DNA of 64,000 bases. It comes from Camarhynchus parvulus. Lineage: Eukaryota; Chordata; Aves; Passeriformes; Thraupidae. The notes under the pieces were generated by a model. It was not told the origin of the DNA. It did no database searches and saw only the letters and a list, made by a program, of their open reading frames with translations. Below, one piece after another: positions 12,952 through 23,855 of this stretch; within the stretch, counting starts at the first letter, position 1; each line of letters opens with the position of its first letter. The translations under genes were made by a program, and so were the position numbers. Where the stretch lies: positions 46,385,376 to 46,449,375 of the forward strand of contig NC_044601.1 in NCBI RefSeq assembly GCF_901933205.1. The letters run 5' to 3'.

Positions 12952-13135
12952 GGCAACAGGCTTTGGCTTTTTGAATGCACTATGCAAAGCTGCAGCTGTA
13001 CTTGGAAACCTAATATTTGGTTCCCTTGTTGGTATCACCAAAGCAATCCCTATTCTCCTTGCTTCTACTGTTCTAGTATGTGGAGGTCTGGTAGGACTTC
13101 GGCTTCCCGATACCAGAACCCAGGTGTTGATGTAA
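12952..13135 (+). CDS. SV2C: SV2C last coding exon: TM11-TM12 and C-terminus
   Basis: The exon completes the split Arg codon and reads ATGFGFLNALCKAAAVLGNL (transmembrane segment 11), IFGSLVGITKAIPILLASTV (start of segment 12), a Gly-rich end of segment 12, and the short cytosolic tail LPDTRTQVLM before TAA at 13133-13135. The tail and the ALCKAAAVLGN motif match SV2C as I know it. Together the four exons give about 227 residues, the last third of a protein of about 727. The splice acceptor follows a very pyrimidine-rich stretch (about 12911-12948). The 3' UTR begins at 13136. Confidence 0.96.
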
Positions 13136-13957
13136 CTGGAAAAAACATCCACTATTTATTTCCTTCTTTGTACAAATGTCATTCTCCTGACTGATGGTGC
13201 AAAGGCTTCAGATTCTCAACACACAGTAGAGTGCTCAAATGTCAGAAATCAAACCCAAAAGATATTTTGGAGTAGCAGAGATTTAGCAACCTCTGTATGA
13301 AAGTTTTAAATTTCACTTTTGTTTGCTTGCATACTTTGTTATTCAAACCCATTTCACTTTGAAGTGCAAAGCTACCTCTTAGAACAGTTTTGATGACATA
13401 TCCAGGAAGGTAAAAACCATACTGATAATTAGATATTTAAAATGCAAGCAGTCAGATTATTTCAAAAACACATGCTAAATTTGGCCATGGCATTGTGAGC
13501 TTTAGTAACAGTTCAGATGTGCAAGTCAATTACTTAGCAGTATTGGTGCAGGGAATGTTAATGTATCAATGCATGCAGCATTTATCAGGAAACTCAACTG
13601 ATTGCATCAGTACTGGGAACAGTGACCTTCTGCAGTTGTGCTTAGGTGATAAAAACTCGTGGCAATGACTCTTCCTTGGGAAACATTTTTAGGCAGATTC
13701 AATCTAAGCAAAGATTACCAGCTACACCCCATACTGACTGAGGAGAAGGCAACAGCTATTGCAGGGAATATAAAAGTCCATATAGGTATGCAGCAGAGAG
13801 AATAACAAAAGTAACATTTTCACTTTTTGCTACCGATGCTCCAGAAAACTTTTGTTTTATCCTCACTTGGCATCTGGATTTTTTTTTCATTTAAAACAGT
13901 GAATTTGTCTTCTTCCAGGAATTAATGAATGCAAATAGTTTTGCTGTTGTTAGTAAG

Positions 13958-13963
13958 AATAAA
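13958..13963 (+). terminator. SV2C: candidate poly(A) signal AATAAA (first)
   Basis: This is the first canonical AATAAA after the SV2C stop, 823 bases downstream of it. It is a candidate only. Confidence 0.3.
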
Positions 13964-14710
13964 GGAAGAATCAGACCATTGAACTATAAGGATGATACTT
14001 TCAGAGGTTTATTTAGAATTTATATATATAAGGACCTTAATTATTTTCATAGTTTCTACACTTCTTAATATAACCATTTTCTCGGCTAATTTTTAATAGT
14101 TCCAGAAATGTCTGACCACTTAATATTTTCAAATGTCTCTTTGAAAAGCCACTAAGAAATAAGCCATGGCAAGACTGCAGGGAATAGTAATGCTTTTATT
14201 AGACCAAGTGCATAGATGGAAAACAAATGATAGTAAATACATTCCTTCTATGCTGTGGACTGTTCTGAATACTGGAAAATTCCCCATCAGTCCTAATGCT
14301 ATGCAAGAAGTTATGGGATCTCTTTAAAATATCAGCATTACAAATTTAATACAGATACATTTATAAAATCATCAAAAAGAGGCAGATCCTCTGATGACAA
14401 AAAATTGCATTGCTTTCAGTGGAACTAAGACAATTTGTATCTGCTGATTAACTATCTGCAGTTTCAAGTGTGAAATAACAAATTTTCTATAAAACATATG
14501 GAAAATTTTATTCAGTATTTTTTTTCTAATTATGTCTAACAGCATTTATTAGGTAGATGAATCATTGCCAAGCAACTAAGCTTTCAAATAAGGTCATCAT
14601 ATGGTAAGCTAGATTTTTTTCATTGATTTTTCTCTTGCTCTTAGATGTGAACTTGGATTTAGGTAGTAATATGTGGCACTGCAGTCTTTGTCAGTCATCA
14701 TCTTTGTCAT

Positions 14711-14728
14711 ATTAAAAGAATCAATAAA
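14711..14728 (+). terminator. SV2C: candidate poly(A) signals ATTAAA and AATAAA
   Basis: ATTAAA (14711-14716) is closely followed by AATAAA (14723-14728), about 1.6 kb after the stop codon. The doubled signal makes it a plausible proximal polyadenylation site. Confidence 0.35.
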
Positions 14729-17700
14729 AGTCTATGTAAGAAGATCATTCAACATATTCATAGTTCACTGTTTAATCTGCTGATTCTAGAAGTGACATTT
14801 TCAGTTACTAACAAATGCCTCTGCTATACATTGTAGCACAAAAAATGTTAGCCCAAGATGCTGTTTTCTCCTACAAAATGAGAAAACTGGCAGAATTTAA
14901 AAAGCACGAGTATGGAAAACTACGGGACATTGTTTTGATGTTGGTAATTAAAAAAAAATTAGCAAGTGTGTTTATTTTGGAGTGATAAGGTGAAGTTATT
15001 TGAGATTAAATATTTTATGTTTAAATCTGACTTAGATATGACTCTTAAATTTCTAAACTATGCTAATAAATGAGGAAGAGCTATTTTTCACTAAGGTCTA
15101 GAAAAAAATTCTGGCCTTAGTTTTGCGTCTGTGGCCTTTTTTCCACCAATCATAGCCTTAATATTATTTAAGGCTGTTTTCTACAAGTAATATTATATTT
15201 GAGCCATTTTTCTCTGTGCAATTCATTAGTAGCACATGTTCAACTCCTTGCACAAACTGCACAAGTTATTTTGAAATCTGAAGCCTCTGTACATATTTGG
15301 AGTAAACACCAACAACAATGGTAAAATATTGCTTTGTGTTGCTATGCACTGTCCTCTTGCAGTAGTATATTCTGTCCATCTCTGCATGTAATTCCTGTAA
15401 CACTCACATTCATACAGCAGCATTTCATACCTTCTGACCAGCTTGAAGGAATGGGTCACAGAAAAATAATATTCAGCTTTTGAGGGCTATGATTTAAGTT
15501 TAACACTCTAAAATCTCATGACATGTAAAATTATGTTGATTTCAGTGTTGGTCTTATCATAAATCCTGACTATAGCATAGGTCTGTGATTAAGTCTGGAT
15601 GAAATGAAATGAAGCAACAACAGGAATTAGCAGAGATTTTTAAAAATAGACACTGCATGGTCCAGAATGATAATGCTCTAAGGTAGAAAAAAGAAAAAGG
15701 AATAGTGGGTAGGAATTGGGAGAATAAGTAAATGAAAGAGATGAACAAAGAAAAAACCAAGAATAATTCCAACATTTGAAACAAAACCTATAGTTAGAAT
15801 TTTCCCAGATGGTAAGCTAGCTGGCTCAACAGATTTGAGCTAGTGTGCAAGCAACATCAAAGTTGTTTGAATATTCAGTAGTTTTTGCTTGAGCACAGTA
15901 AAGATTTATCACATAAAGACAAAAAAGTGAATGCAATTTCACGCTATAAATAACTTCACGAGATAGGTGAAATCCACAGACTGGAACAGAAGTCTATGGA
16001 CACAAATGTTACTCACATTATAAGCAAAAGTAATTTGACTGGTCTTCAGCAATTCCGTCTTTTCTTGCAGCCTCCAAAGCAATCACAGGTAACGAATATT
16101 GAACAGAAGGATCAGCACTTTCTTTCTATGTCTATTCACTTATATGTCACACAAAGGATCACTTTGTGGCATGGCTAGATTCCTAATATACCAGACAGAA
16201 GCAAACTTGATAGCGTTTGTGTATTACAGTTATAAAACCTATGTAATCAAAACTGCTTATTTGTCTGTTTTGGTCACAGACACAGGACTGACTGACTGCT
16301 AACTAGAAATCCCTGTCAGTCTAAACTGAAGTAGGATATAACATATAGGAATTTTCTTTGCAGCTGAAAAGCTCATCCCAACAGCAGAAATGACAAAAAG
16401 CACAATGACCCCTGAAAACACATAAGACTCATGGCATTTAGAATGCTGTTAACGATAATAGTCAAATATTTTGAAATTTGGAAACTGCCCACAAAAGAGA
16501 CCACGTGTTTTCATTTTTGGCAAGGAATTTTTATTTGAATTAGTTTTACTTCTTACAGGTTGTGTAATAGTAGAACTTGACTTAGCAGACTCTAATTTCT
16601 TGAAAGCATCTTATTCCTCATGTTAGTACTCTTTAACCAGCTTGGTTATATCCATGCTAGCACCCTGCTGCTTGGAAGCATGCGCTACAACATTTGGGAA
16701 CCACTGCATTGGTCGTTGAGTACAGGCTCCTAGAAAGGGAACTAGGAATAGGTGTTCATGGTGGAGCGCTCAACATTGGTAATTAATGACCTACTGGGAA
16801 ACCCTCTTCCTCTCAGCTTGATTTTAACCAGTTCCCTTACAGAGTTGTGTAGTACAAAAGCTGAGCATGGATGAAAAAGAGTTAGCCCTCCTTCCTGATG
16901 GCTCCAGTAGTCTACTCCTCCTTTATCATTTTAGCAATATGGATCAAAGTTAAGATTGCTAACTCAAGCTCTGCTTTCCAAATTACTTTTCTTGCTAGGG
17001 GACCAGCCTTAAAGAAAATTAAAACTCTCTCACCTGCTTCTGACATTCAGTAAGAAGTTTCGTTATATCTTTTGCATTTTGGTTATAACTTTTTTAAAAA
17101 CAATATGTAAAGAAGCCTTAGAAGTCCTTCTGTGTGTGAATCTCACCTTTTGAGACAGCCAGACTCCACGTTTACCTGTCTATCGAGAAGGCTGACCTAA
17201 TAAAAGGAGAGGTGTCCTCTCTGAATAGCCCCTGTTGATCTCCTGATTTGAGGGAATCTTCTTGCCTGTGCACCTAGCTCAGCTCCATTTGGAGGAAATG
17301 ATATTCTGTATTCTTTTTTTCTTTTATCTACCACTGTGGAGCCTTATCTTTGTGTAACTGCTCTTGAGGCACAATGTCAGATACCAATTCTCAGCAAAGT
17401 AATATAGTCCTCAGACCCTTATATGGACAGCCTCTCTGTGCTAGGCTTTAGCTTTCTTCCCATTCTGAGTTTTAAATTAATCTTCATTAGTCAGAGAAAA
17501 ATGTTTACATCCAGTCACACCTCTTTACCTAAACGAGATTATATCATGCTAATACAACCTACAAGCCATGTTTCCTGTCTAATAACCTGGAAATGCAATT
17601 GAAACTTCAATCACAATGTTAAAAAATGAATCTTTCCACTCAGGGGGTCAAAGACACAAGAAATAAAAACAGAAATGCTCCACATCCTCTAGTGTTTTGA

Positions 17701-18096
17701 AAGAAAACACATGTTCAGTAACCATATTCCAGGAGAAAATGCATCTGAGATGCTGCTTTTCTATATTTCCTGCCTTCTTGTTCATTAAACTTACTGTAAA
17801 ATATTAGGTATTTGCCTGCATTTGTACATTCAAATGCTGCTAGTTGAAAAAACACAGCATGAAAATACAGACTTTTGCTTGTACTTGCAAGGTAAGACAT
17901 GGTTCAGGCACTGATGTGGAATTAGAAGAGACATGCTAGCCAGAAAATCTGGAACTCAGTTCAAAACATGAATTAAATGGAAAGCATCAACTTACAATCC
18001 TAATTGCAGATCTCACTTACCTTCATTTAACCTCACATAGTCTACAGTGCTGCAAAATATATTTAGATATTTAGATTCACTATCATTAGCTGCTTC

Positions 18097-18118
18097 TTTT
18101 TTTTTTTTTTTTTTTTTT
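18097..18118. repeat. poly(T) run, 22 bases
   Basis: An uninterrupted T run lies downstream of SV2C. It could be the tail of a reverse-strand retroposed copy, but I recognise no body next to it. Confidence 0.8.
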
Positions 18119-21100
18119 AATTTTTTGGTAGAGGTCAATTTCCTATTTCGTCCTGCAAAGGAAGAACCCTTCAACATTTAGTCCCACTCTAGCTGTATAA
18201 GACTGATATATAGAAAAACAGAAGAAAGATAAATTGGGCCTGATTTATTTACTTTTCTTATTAAACATTTTGTTGAATTATGTGCAAAGATGCTGGCCTA
18301 TAATATGGAGTTCTGGGCCTTTGAATACATCCTGTGGAACTTGAAATGAACAAAGCAGTAATTTTCAGCAGTCCCCTCCCACAACATACACACGAGTTAC
18401 ATTTAATAAGACCAAAACACTTAGGGAAAAGTACAGTGCTTTCTAGGGTAAACAATCTACAATCTATTCTCTTTGACAAAGGTCTAGAACATTTTGCTCG
18501 CTCTGGACCAGTACACAGTCTGATAACTTAAAGATTGGAGACTACATAACAACAGGAGCATTTGGGTGAGGATGACCTGACATGAAAGTATTGTTCTTTT
18601 CACGCAGGGTACTCATGAATATACATTTTGATGACACATAACCAAGATGATTTGTAGAGACTTGCCCCTACTCTGGCCATCAACACATTTGAGTTGTAGC
18701 CAGACATACCAGCCCATGAGTGAGAGAGAAAGTGAGACAGAAAAAGAGCTGGCAGGCACTTTCAGCACTCTCTCCACAGCTAGCCACCTAAGTTCATTTC
18801 TCTTGGATCCTAGGGATCTGGTTTTTTGCTTAGCTTTCTACTTTCTAGTTTTGGACATCTACCATTTGCCATTCAGTTTTCACAAGTAGTCACGACCAAG
18901 CTAGCTGAAGCTGCTTTAGTGCTAAAGGACAGCACTCACAGCTCATTACAAGTCGAGTACTCTGCAAGAGTCCAGTGTCATATGTGTTGTTCCAGTTTCA
19001 TTTGTTGTCAAGCGCTAGAGTTGTCAGCTAGCACTTCTCCTGTACAATTCTGCATGTATTCTTATCTATAAGTCATGTCTTCTGTCCTCTAAATGTCTGC
19101 CTTGTATGACCACATGTATGCCCATTCCCTAGTGGTAAAAATATTTTGTGAATCTTACGTGGGTCTGTCTTACCCAGTTAAAAAGAAGAGGGTTGGGAAG
19201 TATATTGAAACAGAATCAAATTAAATGTAAACAATGAAGAGTAATAGTTCAAGAAATAGGCTTCAATTACTTTTATTTTTTCAGATATTTTCTTCAAATC
19301 CTAGCCTGAAGCTATATAATATTGCATATTGGAAAGAAATAGTACACAGTTAGAAGTAAACACATATGTGGGTGAGTGGACACACACATCTCTATAACAC
19401 AGATGAATCTTAAACTTACAAACCATGTTCTCATCTCTTTTTCCATGACAGTGTTACTTTCTTCATTGTGCATTATGCTTTGAACACAAATAACATCCTG
19501 CTCCATTCCTTGTGCAGAAACCTTTACTTATTCATGTGCAAAATTGTTGGGACGCCAAGAGTCATCTCAACTGGCCATTAGCTTCCAGTCATTGGAAGGG
19601 GATTCCTGAAATGATCTGAAAAATGAGCTTTGACTTGGCTGTTGCCTTCCCCTGTCTGCCCAGCCCACCCTCCTTCCCCATCACACTGTGCCAAACAGCA
19701 AAACAGCACATCATGCAAAGGCACTGGTGTTCCAGTGACTAGGACACACAGCACTCTCAGATACATAAACTCCTAAAAGCTATGAATTTTGTCTTATTCA
19801 ACCAAAAGGCCTTCAAAATGGTCCATGGGGATATCAACATGCTAATTTCTGTGTAATGTATGAGAAAATGTCTGTGATATTCTGTATTGTATGTTTTTCA
19901 TTGTTTCTGCATATATGGCTGCCCTTGTTCTAGTGATGTGGTTAAAGAGTTATCTGCTACTGTTCTTATCAGCAATTTTTGATCAGCCTGAAACAGAGCC
20001 ATTGCCAGGGTGTTTTTCAATTAATGATTAACACCCATGAAGATCTTCTACAGTAATTAGTGCCATATAAAGTCATGGATACTATAAATGAAGCCAATCC
20101 AGGATGAAAATAGCCGCACATACCCACGGACCAGTGACAGTGGAAAGAACTCTTCCAAAAGCTCTGGCATCTGCTACATTTCTTCTTTGCTCTTTTCAGG
20201 ATGTTCACTCTGCAGTATTCTTCCTTTGGTAGGGGACATGCACTCATGCTACAGAAGTAAGAAAGCAGAAGAAAGGGCATATTCCTTTCACAGGAAAGAA
20301 CGTATGTTTGCTGTAGGAAAGCCAGCTCTATAATAAGATTGAAACAAACAAACCAACCAACCGAAGCAGCTTGCTATTCTTTTTTATCCCCATGTCTCCT
20401 TTGAGTTGATAAACTAAATACCAATGCTTATGAAACCTTTGGGAGGAGGCTAAGAAAGGGTAGCAAGGCTTGCATGATAGTTCTTTTGGAAAGGAGGAGA
20501 CCTTTCCAATGAGTAAACATATGGAATGAATGAAACCATAGCATAGTGTTTCTAATTGTGATCACAAACAGGCAGTTTTAAGTAGAAAATTGTCATTCAA
20601 ATCTACAGCAGCAGTAGATAGTACTACGTTTTATACGGAAATGTGTAAACATAGATTAAAATCAATGGCTTGGGAGAAAAAATGAGAATATTTAAAGAGC
20701 TACTTCAAAAACGCAACCTCCCATCATCTCTTTTGGACAAACCTTTTAGTGCTTTCCTGTTCCTTCCTGCTACCAATCGTCTTAATATGGTGACTGATTC
20801 CTTTAGTGCTTCACTAATGAAATGAAAGGCTAAATTGACATTTGCTGCTAACAAAAATTGAGAGCAGGCATGAAATTAGCACTGTAGGAAAGCTAGCTCA
20901 TTTATAAGAATTCAAAAAATGCCCCAAGATGCTAGTGTCTGCCTGCATTTATTGTCCCGCAGGTGGTTTAGGATCCTACAAAGTGTTACGTGTCAGAAGC
21001 TTTGTATGTGTAATCTGATCCCTATTTAAATCAGTGAAGCAATTTTTTAGGGTCAGGAGCTTTGTCTTTCAAATATATGAGGTATATGACTGTGTATACT

Positions 21101-21867
21101 GCCATGCTGCAATTGCTATTGTGAGAGAAATGTGTTTTTTCAGCCCTTTTTTTAAGATTAATAATTTTAGCCTTGTTTTTCCTATGAATGTAGTTCTTCA
21201 CAAACATTAAAAGGATTTCAATACCAATGCTACAAGCTAAATGAATCAACTGGCAACTTCTTTTAATCATTTTCTACAGAATATTTTATTAAAAACCCAA
21301 ATTAAACTTTTAAAAAATGTTGTATTACCTTCAGCTGCACAATATTGTGACAACTAAATTGTATCCCATGCTTGCCCTCAAATATATGCAGGAATATACA
21401 GTACAAAATGAGATGTTTTTTTAAGTGGGCAGTTTCCATTGCAGTATAATGACATATGTGCAGAAGTCAGGTATCAAGGATGAGGTACAGAAAATAGGGC
21501 TCTTGGTCTTCACTGCAACTTAGTGGTATGGTAAAGCTACTGATTTTCTCAAAAACTTGTTCTTTGCTTCCACTGCAATTTATTGGCATTTTCGAGTTAC
21601 TGATCATCTTAAAAACCCGTTAGCATTTTCTAATGCTAAGCAACAGAAGGAAAACATGTATTCTTTCCTAGTTTTTTGCAGTTATTTTCTGTCCCCAGTT
21701 TCTGCTTCTAAACTTCCACTCAAATTTCCAACTGCTCTGAGCCAACTGGCCATACCATTTTTCAAGCAGTCTTCAGTGTACAAACACACAGGTATGTCAG
21801 TGGCCATGTGTTGTCAAGAAAATCATTACCATTTCTGACAATCTCCATTTCTCAATGCAACTTAACA

Positions 21868-22063
21868 TGTACATATTGTATATACGGGTAACAAGCTACT
21901 TTAAAGTTGAATTGCCATTTGAACGTTGGAATTTGACTTCAGATCTGCTAATCTGCATCAAGATCTTGGCAATGGTCCTAACATCTCTGTTTCTTTCTTT
22001 CTTTGTTTCCTTTACTGCTGTGTGCGCCTGGAAAGCAGGTTACAGTCATCACTATTGTATATA
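21868..22063 (+). promoter_or_regulatory. cluster of Pumilio-type motifs in putative SV2C 3' UTR
   Basis: Three perfect matches to TGTANATA, the consensus bound by PUM1/PUM2 in RNA, occur within 196 bases: TGTACATA at 21868-21875, TGTATATA at 21877-21884 and TGTATATA at 22056-22063. Two lie one base apart. They matter only if this DNA is transcribed in the sense direction as SV2C 3' UTR. Confidence 0.4.
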
Positions 22064-22383
22064 TGTGTTTGCATGTGTGTGCCTTGATAAATTCTCTCTT
22101 TTGGAGTTCTGAATTTTTCATTTCAAGTCCAGCCGGTACAATTGTGAACTCATCTTTCCAGTATCCTCATCTGTGTAGGATTGCCAGCTTCCAAAATGTT
22201 TGACCAAGTGTTTTGATTAAGTCTTCTGAGGAAAGCTGTCTGTATATTTGTGAAAGGGCATGCTCTGTGTAGGATGACTGTGTACAGTATAAATCTATAA
22301 AATGTGGAAGTGTTTATAAATTTATCTGCAAAATATTTATCATCTGTGTAACAAATGCAAAGTTATTTAGTGTACATCAGATT

Positions 22384-22425
22384 AATAAATGGGGATGATT
22401 TTTTGCTCTGCTATATTAAAATAAA
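22384..22425 (+). terminator. SV2C: candidate distal poly(A) signals for SV2C
   Basis: AATAAA (22384-22389), ATTAAA (22415-22420) and AATAAA (22420-22425) cluster with a T-rich stretch between them and TGTTCTCTGC just downstream. This arrangement looks like the end of a long vertebrate 3' UTR, about 9.3 kb after the SV2C stop. Confidence 0.4.
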
Positions 22426-22930
22426 GATATGTTCTCTGCAATGAATACATATCAGGTGTGATGATAGCCAGAATATTGTTATTCTTTATCCACAAGATGC
22501 TACACTACCCACTATAGAAAAAAACATTTCTTTTACCTTAATTGTTCTTTTACAATGGTTCTCTATGTATCTCATATTTAGTGCCTGTGGTAGAAGTTGA
22601 ACATATAGTAAAAGTAAACATGAAACAAGTTAATAAAGTTAAATGAGTTTAAGTGACTGTGAAAAAAAGGTAGAGTAAAAGTTACTACGGTTGTAAGAGG
22701 CGAAGTTCTATAGTTAACCATCTGGGATTCATGTTCTTATGGTACATAACTACACAAAATAGACACCTGGCCTTTCAGTATATAACTGCATTGCAGGAGT
22801 ATGTTATCAACAAAAGGGTTTAGTCTAACTCAATGTAAAAACATGCTGCTGAAAAGTATAAAGATCCATGAATCTGAAAGGCCAGTGGAAATTTATAAAA
22901 TAAACTATGGTTCCATAAGAACTTCCGATT

Positions 22931-23050
22931 CACGGGAAAAAAACCACTACCAACAACAAGGCCAAACAAACACATACTAACAAAAAAAAAAAAAGCCCCA
23001 AATCACCAGATACACAAAAAAATCACCCCAGAAACCACCAAAACTGAAGC
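22931..23050. repeat. A/C-rich simple tract
   Basis: About 120 bases consist mostly of A and C, with motifs such as CCAACAACAAGG and CAAAAAAATCACCCC and an A13 run. It is one of several similar tracts in the window. Confidence 0.7.
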
Positions 23051-23666
23051 AGAACTTCAACAATATTAATTACTAGTTCATTGCATTTGTGCTTTTTGGC
23101 CATCCAAAATGCATCAACAGATCAAATAGGGTAGCTTTAAAATAACAAAAAAATGCTGAGTTATTTATATTCTAACATTTCCATGGCTAAATCGGAAACA
23201 CATTTCCAAATATAGGTCCTTTTAAACAGATGAGGGACTAAACAGAACACATGAGTCTCTTCAGCTGTGTCACCAACGGGGAAAACTTAAGCTACATGTG
23301 AATTGAAACATTTTTCAGCTCATGCAAGAGTACTGTCGGCAAAACCCAATTGCAAAGGGGATGCATGATTTTGTGACTGTCCTTTAGCAACTAGGTTGTT
23401 TTGTGGTACAGTATAGAAAATATCATTCTGTATTTATTAAGCACAACCAGCAGAAGTACTATTTCATATTTTTAGTCTCCTTAGGTGTGCATCCTCATCT
23501 ATCTGCATTTGAAGGGTACACTTCATTCTCTAGTGGAGATTTGCCTTCTAGGCTCATTATGGGAAGAAATACTGTTCTTATTTTCTGCAGTTTTCTGCAG
23601 ATATTCTTCACAGCTACCTCTCAAAAACATCACATGGTCTCTAGAAAACCTTCAGTAGCAGGGAAT

Positions 23667-23704
23667 CTTGTGTTGGATGACATCTCTTGTGTTGGAGGAC
23701 ATCA
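23667..23704. repeat. 19-base tandem duplication
   Basis: CTTGTGTTGGATGACATCT is followed directly by a copy differing at two positions (GGAGGACATCA). Confidence 0.7.
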
Positions 23705-23793
23705 GGACATCACCCTGCAAAGAAGGATACTTGCCTTGTAGGACAGCATTCCGCCAAATGATTTTTGAATTTTGGAAGCATATATATTATACA

Positions 23794-23809
23794 TGTGTGT
23801 GTGTGTGTG

Positions 23810-23853
<44 letters not shown>
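23794..23853. repeat. (GT)n(TA)n compound microsatellite
   Basis: About nine GT units pass directly into about 21 TA units. The TA block is self-complementary and can extrude as a cruciform. Length polymorphism is expected. Confidence 0.95.

Positions 23854-23855
<2 letters not shown>

Larger units (their letters stand above)
13136..22440 (+). other. SV2C: SV2C 3' UTR (extent uncertain) and downstream DNA
   Basis: There is no coding signal for 9.3 kb after the SV2C stop. The sequence is A/T-rich and without recognisable transposons. Human SV2C is known for a long terminal exon, and candidate poly(A) signals occur near 13.96, 14.72, 15.07, 17.20, 22.39 and 22.42 kb. Perfect TGTANATA motifs at 21.87-22.06 kb are the kind of element common in neuronal 3' UTRs. 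I infer that the UTR may run to about 22.44 kb, but a shorter transcript ending near 14.7 kb is equally possible from sequence alone. Confidence 0.4.

Noticed and set aside
611..13135. SV2A or SV2B instead of SV2C
   Set aside because: The SFDDDYSAYWIYF, LWFGTSES and LYNGLTISAW wording and the neighbouring IQGAP2 gene all point to SV2C.
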